Positions 36,431 through 45,515 of a stretch of 53,846 nucleotides of DNA are shown here, piece by piece. The notes under the pieces are model-generated. The model was not told where the DNA came from. It saw only the letters and a program-made list of their open reading frames with translations, and ran no database searches. Origin of the DNA: Candidatus Alloenteromonas pullistercoris (lineage in GTDB: Bacteria > Bacillota_I > Bacilli_A > RFN20 > CAG-826); contig JADINA010000011.1 of assembly GCA_017694295.1 (NCBI GenBank), positions 1-53,846 of the forward strand, read 5' to 3'. How positions within the stretch are numbered: position 1 is the first letter of the stretch; the number at the start of each line of letters is the position of its first letter. Both the position numbers and the translations under genes were made by a program.

Positions 36431-37303
36431 ATGGATATTAAGTCTTTCGCCAAAATCAACGTCTCGCTTCAAGTCAAAGGACGCAGGGAAGACGGGTATC
36501 ACGAACTCGACATGGTCAACCTGCCGCTTGAGCTTCACGACGTCATCAGCATCGACAAGCTTTCTGGCGGCGACACCTACATCATATGCGATGACCTCCG
36601 CCTAATGGGTTTAAGGACCAACCTTTGCCAAAAGGCCGTCGAAGCGATGCGCAATCGCTTTGGGTTCAAAGAAAATTTCATGATCCACATTCACAAGGAA
36701 ATCCCTTTTGCCGCCGGGCTTGGCGGAGGCTCAAGCAACGCCGCGACCGTCATGTTGGCGATCAATAAGATGCTTAAGCTGCAAGCTAGCGCGGATGATC
36801 TTAAAGAGGTTGCTGGGAAAATAGGCTCCGACATCCCCTACTTCCTCCGTCTCACCCCAGCCCGGGTCGGCGGGATTGGGGAGATCGTCAACCCGATTGA
36901 GGTAAGGAAAAACTATTTCTGCCTTCTAATCAAGCCAAGCAAAGGCCTTTCAACCAAAGACGTTTACGCCGTTTGCGATAACTTCCCCAAAAAGGACATC
37001 AACACCGATCTGGTTGTTAAGGCGTTGCAGGAAGGGGATGACGAGGCGTTGGCCAATTGCATCGGCAACGATTTGCAACCGGCCTCCGCAAGCCTGCTTC
37101 CCGAAATCGAAAGCCTAATCGCGATGATGAAGGGCGATGGGTTCAAGATTTGCCAAATGACCGGTTCCGGATCGACCGTTTTCGCCCTATCAAGCGAATT
37201 AAAAAAGTGCAAAGAAGCCCATAAGAAGTATTTAAAACTCGGCTATAACGCCATTTTGACGAAAACTTTAAGCGGAATCGATTGCCAAAGGAGAAAGATA
37301 TGA
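36431..37303 (+). CDS. ispE: 4-diphosphocytidyl-2-C-methyl-D-erythritol kinase
   Basis: ATP-dependent kinase of the non-mevalonate (MEP) isoprenoid pathway. The 290-residue GHMP kinase begins with KINVSLQVKGRREDGYHEL and has the phosphate loop AAGLGGGSSNAA. A GGAGA site precedes the ATG. It ends in TGA, which overlaps the glmU ATG (ATGA). Its presence implies that this organism makes isoprenoids by the MEP route. Confidence 0.94.
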   Translation: MDIKSFAKINVSLQVKGRREDGYHELDMVNLPLELHDVISIDKLSGGDTYIICDDLRLMGLRTNLCQKAVEAMRNRFGFKENFMIHIHKEIPFAAGLGGGSSNAATVMLAINKMLKLQASADDLKEVAGKIGSDIPYFLRLTPARVGGIGEIVNPIEVRKNYFCLLIKPSKGLSTKDVYAVCDNFPKKDINTDLVVKALQEGDDEALANCIGNDLQPASASLLPEIESLIAMMKGDGFKICQMTGSGSTVFALSSELKKCKEAHKKYLKLGYNAILTKTLSGIDCQRRKI

Positions 37304-38694
37304 ACAAATACGCCATCATCCTTGCCGCCGGCAAGGGAACGAGAATGAAAAGCCTTCGCAGCGACGTCTCGAAGGTGTCTTTCCCGATTCTGGGCCGCCC
37401 GATGGTCCGTTATGTCCTTGAGGCCTTAAAGCCTTTGGGGATGGAGAAAATAGTCACAATCGTCGGATTTGGTGGCGAAATGACCAAATCCGTCGTCGAG
37501 GATAGCTCTGAAGTTGTTTGGCAAACCGAGCAAAAGGGAACCGGCCATGCCGTCATGATGGCCGCCCCGGTTTTGGAAGGCAAAGAAGGCGAGACCATAA
37601 TCTGCTGCGGCGATACCCCTTTGCTTACGGAAAAAAGCCTCGCTGCCCTACTTTCGAGCCACGAAACGAACCATAACGCCTTGACCATCATGACCTCGAT
37701 CCTCGAACATCCCCACGGGTATGGGAGGATCGTTAAAAGCAACGGCCGCGTTGAAAGGATCGTGGAGCAAAAGGAATGCACCCCAGACGAAGAGCTTATC
37801 AAAGAGGTCAACGCCGGTGTTTATGTATTCGATAACGTCGAGCTATTCAATGATTTGAAGAAGCTGACCCCGAATAACGCCGCCGGGGAATACTATTTGA
37901 CCGATGTCATCGCCATGTTCGTCGAATCCGGCAAAAAGGTTTCGACTTTCTCCGTCGCCGACGTCAACGAGACCATGGGTGTCAACGACCGTTATGCCCT
38001 CTCGAAAGCGGCCAAAATCATCCAGCATCGGATAAATAAGAAGCTGATGCTTTCCGGCGTCACCATCGAAGATCCTGATACGGCTTACATTTCACCCAAT
38101 TCCATCATAGGCCAAGACACCATAATCCGGGCCAACACCCACGTTTTGGATCATTCGGTCATCGGCCAAGGAAACGTAATCGGCCCCAATTCCTATTTGG
38201 AGAGGGTCGTTGTCGGAGATGACAATATCGTTGATTCCTGCCATCTAACCGATGTGAAAATCGGAAACAAGACTACTCTTGGCCCTTATTTCCGCGCCAG
38301 GAAGAACGCGAAGATCGATGATGAAGCCCATATCGGGAACTTCAACGAACTCAAGAACGCTGAGTTCGGCAAAGGCTCAAAATGCGCGCATTTATCGTAT
38401 TTAGGAGACGCCGACATCGGCGAGAACGTCAATGTTGGCTGTGGAACCATAATCGCCAATTACGACGGAGTTAACAAATTCCATACGACTATTGGGGATA
38501 ATGTGTTTATTGGCTCGGGAACAACGATAATTTCGCCAATAACCATCGGCGAAGGCGCGTTTACGGCCGCCGGGTCGACCATTAACAAGGACGTTCCGCC
38601 CCACGATATGGCGATTGCCCGCGAAAGGCAAACCAACAAAGCCGGATATTCCGACGTGCTGCACAAAATGGCTTTGGAGAAGAAAGGAAAATAA
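37300..38694 (+). CDS. glmU: Bifunctional UDP-GlcNAc synthase GlmU
   Basis: Acetylates glucosamine 1-phosphate and couples it to UTP to make UDP-GlcNAc for cell wall and glycolipids. The 464-residue protein has the N-terminal uridylyltransferase motif LAAGKGTRM (8-16) and a C-terminal left-handed beta-helix with hexapeptide repeats (for example IGENVNVGCGTIIANYDG). The ATG at 37300 follows AGGAG; an ATG six codons upstream lies inside ispE. In Bacillus purR and spoVG sit between ispE and glmU; here the two genes overlap by 4 bases. The presence of GlmU argues that the cell makes peptidoglycan. Confidence 0.95.
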   Translation: MNKYAIILAAGKGTRMKSLRSDVSKVSFPILGRPMVRYVLEALKPLGMEKIVTIVGFGGEMTKSVVEDSSEVVWQTEQKGTGHAVMMAAPVLEGKEGETIICCGDTPLLTEKSLAALLSSHETNHNALTIMTSILEHPHGYGRIVKSNGRVERIVEQKECTPDEELIKEVNAGVYVFDNVELFNDLKKLTPNNAAGEYYLTDVIAMFVESGKKVSTFSVADVNETMGVNDRYALSKAAKIIQHRINKKLMLSGVTIEDPDTAYISPNSIIGQDTIIRANTHVLDHSVIGQGNVIGPNSYLERVVVGDDNIVDSCHLTDVKIGNKTTLGPYFRARKNAKIDDEAHIGNFNELKNAEFGKGSKCAHLSYLGDADIGENVNVGCGTIIANYDGVNKFHTTIGDNVFIGSGTTIISPITIGEGAFTAAGSTINKDVPPHDMAIARERQTNKAGYSDVLHKMALEKKGK

Positions 38695-38712
38695 CCTTTT
38701 GGGAGGCGCGAA

Positions 38713-38970
38713 ATGATCGTAACCGAAAGCTATGGCAAGAACATATTCCTCAACGACGAGCAAGTAGGGTATGTTTCCCGTCGCCCTGACGGCGATTCCG
38801 AATGGTATATCATGGGCCGGAAAGTCGCTCGGATGACTTATGACGGCAAGATCGCTATCTCCGGTCGCCAGATAGGTTACATTGACGATAACGGGGATAT
38901 ATTCCTTAACGGCGAGAAGCGGGGCGAGCTTGGACCTAACTACGAGCTCTATTTAACCTCTCTAAATTGA
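38713..38970 (+). CDS. Small beta-repeat protein of unknown function
   Basis: An 85-residue protein made of short repeats of the pattern G-x-I-x-x-N/S-G-x-x-(V/I)-G-Y, visible as KNIFLNDEQVGYV, GKIAISGRQIGYI and GDIFLNGEKRGEL. The pattern suggests a small all-beta flower or propeller-like fold. It has no signal peptide and no cysteines. GGGAGG precedes the ATG, 18 bases after glmU, and a terminator follows, so it belongs to the ispE-glmU operon. I do not recognise a function. Confidence 0.7.
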   Translation: MIVTESYGKNIFLNDEQVGYVSRRPDGDSEWYIMGRKVARMTYDGKIAISGRQIGYIDDNGDIFLNGEKRGELGPNYELYLTSLN

Positions 38971-39031
38971 TAGACAAGGCCCAAAGAGAGCCTTGCTTCC
39001 GACTTCAAGACTGCTGAAAACCCATTGAAAC

Positions 39032-39066
39032 ACGCCAAGCTAAGCCCTTGGCGTTTTCATTTTGTT
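39032..39066 (+). terminator. Terminator of the glmU operon
   Basis: An 8-bp stem ACGCCAAG/CTTGGCGT (39032-39039 and 39047-39054) with a 7-base loop, followed by TTTTCATTTTG. A weaker CAAGGC/GCCTTG hairpin lies upstream at 38975-38995. Confidence 0.85.
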
Positions 39067-39560
39067 TGCAAAGCTCAAAATTGCTTTATAAGTTTTGAAA
39101 TTTAAGTTTTGTTCGATAGAACCTTACTTTTTATTTTCTTTATCACAAAGAATTTGATAATGAAAACGCTATGAAAATGGCCTTGAAAACTATTCGTTTG
39201 CTTTCAACGCTTTCTCAGATGATCAAAATGAAATCCATTTCGATTTTTTCGGCCAGGTCTCGGGATTTTTAAGGCTTTTAGAGGCAAACACCCGCCTTCT
39301 TGTTTGCTCCTATTAGATTCGCGCCCAATTACGCGTTTCCTTTAGATTGACGTAATTATTTCTTTGCTGCCATCGAAGGAATCCGCCATTTAGCTCGCTT
39401 GTGGGGAGAAGTGCAAATGGACTAATTGCCTAAAATTGGCCGCCTTCTAGTTTTTAAAAGTCCGATGCAAGGCCATTTTTTCTTCGGTATTTATAGTTGC
39501 ATTTTTAGTTATAGATTTTTTCTTAATAACCACAACAAGAATTTCGTTTCTTATATGTTT
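39067..39560. other. AT-rich intergenic stretch, no gene seen
   Basis: About 490 bases between two terminators (plus-strand glmU operon and minus-strand ppdK). I see no open frame with a ribosome binding site, no tRNA and no repeat array. It could be a decayed gene or simply a spacer between convergent operons. Confidence 0.6.
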
Positions 39561-39599
39561 GCTTATAAAAAAACCGCCTAAGGCAAGCTTAGACGGTTT
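39561..39599 (-). terminator. Rho-independent terminator of ppdK
   Basis: On the minus strand AAACCGTCTAAGC...GCCTTAGGCGGTTT forms a stem with one mismatch, followed by TTTTTTTATAAGC. It lies 20 bases past the ppdK stop. Confidence 0.9.
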
Positions 39600-39618
39600 G
39601 TGAGTTGAAGCAGGCTAA

Positions 39619-42276
39619 TTACTTCTTGGCGGCACGCTCATGGAGTATGGCGGCTTGAGCAGCGGCCAAACGGGCGAGCGGGACGCGGAAGGGCGAGCAG
39701 GAGACGTAGTCGAGGCCGCAGGCATCATAGAAGTAGATGGAAGCGGTGTCGCCGCCGGTCTCGCCGCAGACGCCGATGGTGAGGTCCTTGCGAGTCGCGC
39801 GGCCGCGATCGCAAGCGATCTTAACGAGTTCGCCAACACCCTCTTGGTCGATGGTTTGGAACGGATCGAACTCATAGATCTTCTTCTCGTAGTAGTTCGG
39901 GAGGAATTGGCCGGAGTCATCACGGGAGAAGCCCATGGTGAGCTGGGTCAAGTCGTTGGTGCCGAAGGAGAAGAACTCAGCCTCTTTGGCGATGTTGCCG
40001 GCCTGGAGGGCGCCTCTCGGGACTTCGATCATGGTGCCAACGTGGTAGACAAGCTTCTTGCCTTCCTTGGCCATTTCCTTTTCAACGGCTTCGACAACGA
40101 CGTTCTTGGCGTACTTGAACTCTTTGAGTTCGCCGGTGAGAGGAATCATGATCTCGGGCTCGACGTCCTTGCCAAGCTCCTTGCTCGCCTTGATGGCGGC
40201 TTGGATGATGGCAGTGGCCTGCATGCGATAGATTTCCGGATAGGCGACGCAGAGACGGACGCCACGGAAGCCCATCATCGGGTTGGCCTGGTGGAGCTGG
40301 TTGATCCGATCGCGGACCTTCTGCTCGGAAACATTGAGCTTCTCGGCGAGATCTTTGATGTTCTTGGCATCATCGATGGTCGGGAGGAACTCGTGTAGAG
40401 GCGGATCGAGGAGACGGATGCAAACCATTTCGTCCGGTGCCGACATATACATCTTATAGAAGTCGTCGACCTGGTACGGACGGATCCTCTCGAGGGCGGC
40501 TTCGCGCTGCTCGGTGGTCTCGGAAAGGATCATGGAACGCATGTTGAGGATGCGGTCATCCGCGAAGAACATACGCTCGGTGCGGCAGAGGCCGATGCCC
40601 TCAGAGCCGAAGCGGTGGGCGTTTTCGGCGTCAAGCGGGGTGTTGCAGTTGGCGCGGATCTTGAGGCGACGATATTTGTCGGCCCAGCCCATGAGGCGGC
40701 CGAAGTTCCCGCCGAGGTCAGCCGGGACCATTTTGATCTCGCCGTCATAGACATAGCCGGTGGAGCCGTCGACGGAGACAACGTCGCCATCGTGATAGAC
40801 CTTGTCGCCGATGGTCATGGTGCGGGCGGTTTCGTCGATGATGGCAGCGGTGCAGCCGGCAACGCAGCATTTGCCCATGGAGCGGGCGACGACGGCTGCG
40901 TGCGAGGTCATGCCGCCGCGGGCGGTGATGATGGCCTCGGAGTTGACCATGCCGATGATGTCCTCAGGGGAGGTTTCGGCGCGGCAGAGAACGACTTTGA
41001 TGCCGGCATCATGCTTTTCTTTGCACTCTTCGGCGTCAAAGACGAGGTGGCCGGTGCCGGCACCCGGGGAAGCGGGGAGGCCGGTGAGGACCGGGGTGTG
41101 CTTCTTAAGCTCGGCCGGATCGAAGGTCGGGTGGAGCAAGTCGTTCAAGCGGACGGGCTCGACGCGGAGGCAGGCTTCCTTCTCGTCGATGAGGCCTTCG
41201 TCGACCAAGTCGCAGGCGATTTGGAGAGCGGCACGGGCGGTGCGCTTGCCGTTGCGGGCCTGGAGGAAGAAGAGTTTGCCCTTTTCGATGGTGTACTCCA
41301 TGTCTTGCATATCATGGAAGTAGTTCTCCATGCGCTTGATGGTCGCCATGAATTCCTCATAGACTTCCGGCATGCGCCTCTTGAGCTCATCGATGTGGAG
41401 CGGGGTGCGGATGCCAGCGACGACGTCCTCGCCCTGGGCGTTGGGGAGGAATTCGGCGTAGATCTTCTTTTCGCCGGTCGAGGGGTCGCGGGAGAAGGCG
41501 ACGCCGGTGCCGGAATCTTCGCCCATGTTGCCGAAGACCATGGTCTGGACGTTGACGGCGGTGCCCCATTCATAGGGGATGCCGTTCATCTGACGATAGA
41601 CGTTGGCGCGCGGGTTGTCCCAGCTGCGGAAGACGGCGGCAACCGCCTCTTTGAGCTGGACGTAGGGATCGGTCGGGAAGTCTTCGCCGAAGGTCTTCTT
41701 GTAATACTCTTTGTATTCCTTGACCAAGGTCTTGAGCTGGTCGGTGGTGACTTCGGTGTCGAGCTTGTAGCCGTTCTCTTCTTTGATCTTGTCGAGCATC
41801 GCGTCCATATCGGTGCGCGGATGCCCTTTGGCGATGTTGGTGAACATCAAGATGAAGCGGCGATAGGAGTCCCAAGCGAAACGCTCGTTCCCGGTGGCTT
41901 CCGCCAACTCGACGACGGTCTTGTCGTTGAGGCCGAGGTTGAGGATGGTGTCCATCATACCCGGCATGGAGACGCGGGCGCCCGAACGGACGGAGACGAG
42001 AAGGGGAGTGCCCTTTCCGCCGCCGAAGGACTTGTTGTTGATCTTTTCGACATCGTGCACGTGGGCGACGATATCATCCCAGACCGAATCGGGGATCATC
42101 TTGCCCGATTCATAGTAAAGGTTGCAGGCTTCGGTGGTGACGGTGAAGCCTTGGGGGATGTTGACCCCGGCGGCGGTCATCTCGACCAAGCCTTTGCCTT
42201 TTCCGCCAAGAAGCTCTTTCCCGAGGTTAGCCTCGTGGGCTTCTTTGAAGGAATAGACGTACTTCTTTTCTGCCAT
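39619..42276 (-). CDS. ppdK: Pyruvate, phosphate dikinase
   Basis: Interconverts pyruvate/ATP/phosphate and phosphoenolpyruvate/AMP/pyrophosphate; in fermenting Bacillota it often works in glycolysis as a pyrophosphate-saving pyruvate kinase substitute. The 885-residue protein has the N-terminal ATP-grasp domain (LLGGKGKGLVEM), the swivelling phospho-histidine domain with His459 in GGMTSHAAVVARSMGK, and the C-terminal PEP-binding barrel ending in GVCGETGGDTASIYF. AGGAGG precedes the ATG. No PDRP-type regulatory protein is adjacent. It runs against replication on the right arm and is divergent from the FGGY kinase. Confidence 0.97.
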   Translation of the reverse strand: MAEKKYVYSFKEAHEANLGKELLGGKGKGLVEMTAAGVNIPQGFTVTTEACNLYYESGKMIPDSVWDDIVAHVHDVEKINNKSFGGGKGTPLLVSVRSGARVSMPGMMDTILNLGLNDKTVVELAEATGNERFAWDSYRRFILMFTNIAKGHPRTDMDAMLDKIKEENGYKLDTEVTTDQLKTLVKEYKEYYKKTFGEDFPTDPYVQLKEAVAAVFRSWDNPRANVYRQMNGIPYEWGTAVNVQTMVFGNMGEDSGTGVAFSRDPSTGEKKIYAEFLPNAQGEDVVAGIRTPLHIDELKRRMPEVYEEFMATIKRMENYFHDMQDMEYTIEKGKLFFLQARNGKRTARAALQIACDLVDEGLIDEKEACLRVEPVRLNDLLHPTFDPAELKKHTPVLTGLPASPGAGTGHLVFDAEECKEKHDAGIKVVLCRAETSPEDIIGMVNSEAIITARGGMTSHAAVVARSMGKCCVAGCTAAIIDETARTMTIGDKVYHDGDVVSVDGSTGYVYDGEIKMVPADLGGNFGRLMGWADKYRRLKIRANCNTPLDAENAHRFGSEGIGLCRTERMFFADDRILNMRSMILSETTEQREAALERIRPYQVDDFYKMYMSAPDEMVCIRLLDPPLHEFLPTIDDAKNIKDLAEKLNVSEQKVRDRINQLHQANPMMGFRGVRLCVAYPEIYRMQATAIIQAAIKASKELGKDVEPEIMIPLTGELKEFKYAKNVVVEAVEKEMAKEGKKLVYHVGTMIEVPRGALQAGNIAKEAEFFSFGTNDLTQLTMGFSRDDSGQFLPNYYEKKIYEFDPFQTIDQEGVGELVKIACDRGRATRKDLTIGVCGETGGDTASIYFYDACGLDYVSCSPFRVPLARLAAAQAAILHERAAKK

Positions 42277-42298
42277 TTTTTCCTCCTAATGACATTAT

Positions 42299-42314
42299 TG
42301 GGTGTATAAACCCA
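42299..42314. promoter_or_regulatory. Inverted repeat in the ppdK promoter region
   Basis: TGGGT, six bases, ACCCA (TGGGTGTATAAACCCA), about 25 bases upstream of the ppdK ATG and overlapping possible -10 sequences. It could be an operator for a regulator of ppdK, or chance. Confidence 0.3.
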
Positions 42315-42452
42315 GCGGTAAAATGTTATCACAAGGCGTCTTATTCTTTGAATAAGCAATTGTCAAATGACGGGCTCGGCCCAAACTTCTTTACGAAAAG
42401 CCCGCGATTGGTAATAGAATACTTTCCATCGAAGCTCCGACAAACGAAAACA

Positions 42453-44042
42453 ATGGGAAACAACAAAGACAGCAAACCTGGGCGCGGTTCGCCTCTGATC
42501 CTCACCATAGATTTCGGCACCCAGTCAGTCCGAGCCGCCATATTCGACGACAAAGGGGAGTGCCTGGCCGGGGAGAAAAAGGAATACGAACCTCCCTATT
42601 TCTCAAGTAAGCCTGGTTATGCCGAGCAAGATCCAGATTACTATTTCGCCTGCTTATGCGAATGCACCAAGCACCTATCCTCGACCTATCCCGAATTGAT
42701 TAAGCGTGTTGCCGGGTTGACTATGACCTGCTTCCGTGATTCCGCCGTTTTACTTGATAAGGATCTGAACGTCATCCGACCGATGATCCTTTGGCTCGAT
42801 CAGCGTTACGCCAAATGCGAAGATCCGCTTCCGCTTTGGTCGAGGGCCCTTTTCCGCCTTGTCGGCATGACGGGTGCCATCAACTTGAATAGGCGGCGCA
42901 CAATCGCCAACTGGATCAAGGAAAACGAGCCGGAGAATTTTGCAAAAATACACAAATACGTCGCAATCTCCACATATTTTATCTACAAATTGACGGGAAA
43001 ACTCGTCGATTCACCTTCCGATTACACCGGCCATTACCCAATCAATTACCGAAAGAAAAAGTGGTATAAGCACCCAACCAAACACTACCAAGGGCAAATA
43101 TTCTCCATCCGCCGCGACCAGCTTTGCGAACTCGTGGATCCGGAAAAGCCTTTGGGGGAGATAACGAAACAGGCCTCGGAGATCACCGGATTGCCGCTTG
43201 GGCTCACCTTATATGCCGCCGGATCGGATAAGTCCTGCGAAACCCTCGGCTCAGGGGTCATCGACGAGACGATGGCCTCGTTGTCTTACGGGACTGCCTG
43301 CTCAATCGAATCGACTTCGAGGAAATTCGCCCACCCAGCCCCTTTCCTCCCTTCCTATCCAAGCGTCCTCCCGTCTTGCTATAACATCGATTTGCAGGTG
43401 TATCGCGGCTATTGGACCATCAACTGGTTCCTAAAGGAATTCGGGGCCATGAACATCAACGACCTGATCGTCGATATCGTCGACCCCGCCGAATACGACA
43501 AAAGGCTTTTGGAGATTCCGCCGGGAAGCGACGGTTTGATACTCCAGCCTTTCTGGGGTTCGCAACTTGATAAGCCGGAAGTAAAGGGCTCGATCATCGG
43601 CTTCTCCGATTCGACGACGAAGTTCCACGTCTACAAAGCCTTAGTCGAAGGCATCGCCTATGAGCTTCGGGTCGGTTTTGAAAGATTTGAAAAGAAACTG
43701 AACACCAAGTTCGATTCGCTTCGAATCGCCGGGGGCGGTTCGAAATCCGACGCCGTTTGCCAAGTGACCGCCGATATATTTGGCGTTCCGGTGACCAGGG
43801 TCCAAACCAATGAGACGAGCTCCCTTGGCGCGGCCATGATCGGATTTTTGTCCATCGGCCATTTCAAAGACGAGAAAGAAGCGGTGGAGGCGATGGTCCA
43901 TGAGAGCAAAACCTTCATCCCGAATAAAGAAAAGCACGCCGTGTACGACGAGCTTTTCTATGGTGTTTATTGCAAGCTATACAAGAGGCTTAAGAAGACC
44001 TATAAGTTCCTCTTCGACTTCACGGCCGGTAAAAGGAATTAA
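42453..44042 (+). CDS. FGGY-family carbohydrate kinase
   Basis: ATP-dependent sugar kinase of the glycerol/xylulose/gluconate kinase family, about 529 residues from the ATG at 42453. The N-terminal phosphate motif TIDFGTQSVRAAIFD, the MILWLDQR segment, and the C-terminal signature RIAGGGSKSD with TNETSSLGAAMIG identify the FGGY fold. I cannot tell the substrate. The upstream frame continues to a TTG at 42348, but those 35 residues look non-homologous; neither start has a good Shine-Dalgarno sequence. Its stop codon overlaps the stop of the convergent tetR gene. No transporter is adjacent. Confidence 0.82.
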   Translation: MGNNKDSKPGRGSPLILTIDFGTQSVRAAIFDDKGECLAGEKKEYEPPYFSSKPGYAEQDPDYYFACLCECTKHLSSTYPELIKRVAGLTMTCFRDSAVLLDKDLNVIRPMILWLDQRYAKCEDPLPLWSRALFRLVGMTGAINLNRRRTIANWIKENEPENFAKIHKYVAISTYFIYKLTGKLVDSPSDYTGHYPINYRKKKWYKHPTKHYQGQIFSIRRDQLCELVDPEKPLGEITKQASEITGLPLGLTLYAAGSDKSCETLGSGVIDETMASLSYGTACSIESTSRKFAHPAPFLPSYPSVLPSCYNIDLQVYRGYWTINWFLKEFGAMNINDLIVDIVDPAEYDKRLLEIPPGSDGLILQPFWGSQLDKPEVKGSIIGFSDSTTKFHVYKALVEGIAYELRVGFERFEKKLNTKFDSLRIAGGGSKSDAVCQVTADIFGVPVTRVQTNETSSLGAAMIGFLSIGHFKDEKEAVEAMVHESKTFIPNKEKHAVYDELFYGVYCKLYKRLKKTYKFLFDFTAGKRN

Positions 44043-44662
44043 TAGCCTTTTATTTCGTCTAGCGGCTTTTTCATCATCAATCCGAGCATCACGTCGCCGG
44101 AAGTGAACTTTTTGTCGGAGCGCGGAAGGCAGGCGTTGCGGAGCTCGGAATCGAAGATCTTACCAATGGCTTCGGCGATTTCCTTTGGATTGCCGGCGAT
44201 GGCGTTTCCTTCTTCCTGGGCCTGGGCGATTAGTTTCTCAAGCGGCTTAATGACATCGTATTTGGCGGCTTTGGATTTAGTCGGCTCCAACAACTCATCC
44301 GAAAGGTGGGCCCTGATGGCAATCGAGCCGGCATAAAGGGTTTTGGTTTCGGCGCCGGCGAATTTGTTGTAGCTGGAAGTCAGCAAGACGAGCCCTTTTG
44401 TTCCGCCTAGGGATAACGCCGCCTCTATCGGCGGGACGATGTCCTCTTTCTCCACAAGCGCATCCCAGAGGGCGTCAAAGACCTCCTCTTTGGAATCGAA
44501 GTAGTGGTAGAAAAGGCCGTGGGAGCAGCGGGCTGCCTTGGTAATCGAGTCGATGGAGGTGTTTGAATAGCCTTTAATGGCGAAAACCTTCAATGCGTTA
44601 TCAAGCAATTTGGCCTTCCGCCTGTCCTTGACAATCTGGTTTTGCTCTGGTGATCTTGGCAT
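44039..44662 (-). CDS. TetR/AcrR-family regulator
   Basis: A 207-residue transcription factor. The helix-turn-helix spans about 20-65 with the typical SIDSITKAARCSHGLFYHYFDSKEEVFDALW segment broken here into its two halves: recognition helix ARCSHGLFYHYF and support helix SKEEVFDAL. The C-terminal ligand domain is not specific to any known subgroup. AGGAGG precedes the ATG. It is divergent from the flavodoxin gene and convergent with the FGGY kinase; palindromes in its promoter suggest autoregulation and possible control of the flavodoxin. Confidence 0.85.
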   Translation of the reverse strand: MPRSPEQNQIVKDRRKAKLLDNALKVFAIKGYSNTSIDSITKAARCSHGLFYHYFDSKEEVFDALWDALVEKEDIVPPIEAALSLGGTKGLVLLTSSYNKFAGAETKTLYAGSIAIRAHLSDELLEPTKSKAAKYDVIKPLEKLIAQAQEEGNAIAGNPKEIAEAIGKIFDSELRNACLPRSDKKFTSGDVMLGLMMKKPLDEIKGY

Positions 44663-44712
44663 AACGTTACCTCCTCTAAGCCCTAAGAATATTTTCGCTC
44701 AGGGCCCGGCGT

Positions 44713-44740
44713 ATAGTAAATGGGTATTTAAATAAATCAA
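44713..44740 (-). promoter_or_regulatory. tetR promoter with embedded palindrome
   Basis: TTGATT (44735-44740), a 16-base spacer and TACTAT (44713-44718). The spacer contains the palindrome TATTTAAATA (44725-44734), whose right edge reaches the first base of the -35. A second perfect palindrome, TTTCCGGAAA, lies at 44796-44805. Either could be a TetR operator. The rest of the 286-base gap is AT-rich and otherwise featureless. Confidence 0.5.
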
Positions 44741-44908
44741 TAGCAAAAATGAAAAATAGGCAAATTAGTTTAAAATGGCGTAAAAAGCCAATACTTTTCC
44801 GGAAATTGTTAGAAAAACGGCAATAATTCAGTTTTGTAAACATACTTTCGTTGACCAAACAAAAAGCAACAAATGTTTATTTTCCGAACAGTTTTGACAT
44901 AAAGATGA

Positions 44909-44938
44909 CTTGGCTAACGCAAGGCCTGTTTGCTATTA
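44909..44938 (+). promoter_or_regulatory. Predicted flavodoxin promoter
   Basis: TTGGCT (44909-44914), an 18-base spacer and TATTAT (44933-44938) with an upstream TG (TGCTATTAT). Transcription would start near 44945, only about four bases before the ATG. A good TTGACA at 44893-44898 has no -10 at the right distance. Confidence 0.45.
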
Positions 44939-44948
44939 TTCACTTGCT

Positions 44949-45515
44949 ATGCAAACTTTGGTTTTATACACATCGAACACCGGTTCCGCGAAACGTTACG
45001 CGGAGGATATCGCCTCCTCGCTTGGCGCCGACGTGATGCCGTTAAAGAAATTCAAATGGAAGAACATCGACGATTACGGCCTTGTCATTTATGGTGGCTG
45101 GATCATGGGCGGGAAGATCAAGGGGGTTGACGACTTCCTCTCCCATTACGATAGCCTTGAAGGCAAAAACGTCATCATCTTCTCCACCGGCATGGTCATC
45201 CCCTCCAAGGAAGGGCGCGACGTCATCATAAACGCCAATATTCTTGATATATATCACGTCCGTTATTACCAGCTCCGCGGCAACTTCGACATCAACAAGC
45301 TCGGCTTTTTCCAGAAAGCCATGATCAAGATGTACATGAAGCAGATCGAGGCCGACCCCGAAGCCAACCAAGGCTATAAGGCTTTGCTATCCTTCCTCGA
45401 CGAGCCGCTTGAATATTACGATCGCGATGGCGTGGATAAGATCATCAACGTCTCCAAGAAAATCCTTTCCTCTCCAGTCGAGGTCGAAGCCACCCCGGGC
45501 GAGGAAGGAAAATGA
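44949..45515 (+). CDS. Flavodoxin-domain protein (HemG-like)
   Basis: A 188-residue flavodoxin-fold protein that should bind FMN. The N-terminal phosphate loop TSNTGSAKRYA and the GLVIYGGWIMGGKI segment resemble menaquinone-dependent protoporphyrinogen oxidase/flavodoxin_5 proteins. I chose the ATG at 44949 because it gives the normal beta-1 strand MQTLVLYTSNTGS; a TTG at 44910 adds 13 unlike residues. There is no Shine-Dalgarno sequence and the predicted promoter is too close for a normal leader. No other haem genes are nearby, so a haem role is not supported. Overlaps pth by 4 bases. Confidence 0.78.
   Translation: MQTLVLYTSNTGSAKRYAEDIASSLGADVMPLKKFKWKNIDDYGLVIYGGWIMGGKIKGVDDFLSHYDSLEGKNVIIFSTGMVIPSKEGRDVIINANILDIYHVRYYQLRGNFDINKLGFFQKAMIKMYMKQIEADPEANQGYKALLSFLDEPLEYYDRDGVDKIINVSKKILSSPVEVEATPGEEGK

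Noticed and set aside
40615-42309. A 564-residue open frame antisense to ppdK
   Set aside because: Same reason: its composition is typical of an antisense shadow, and the PPDK protein on the other strand is unmistakable.
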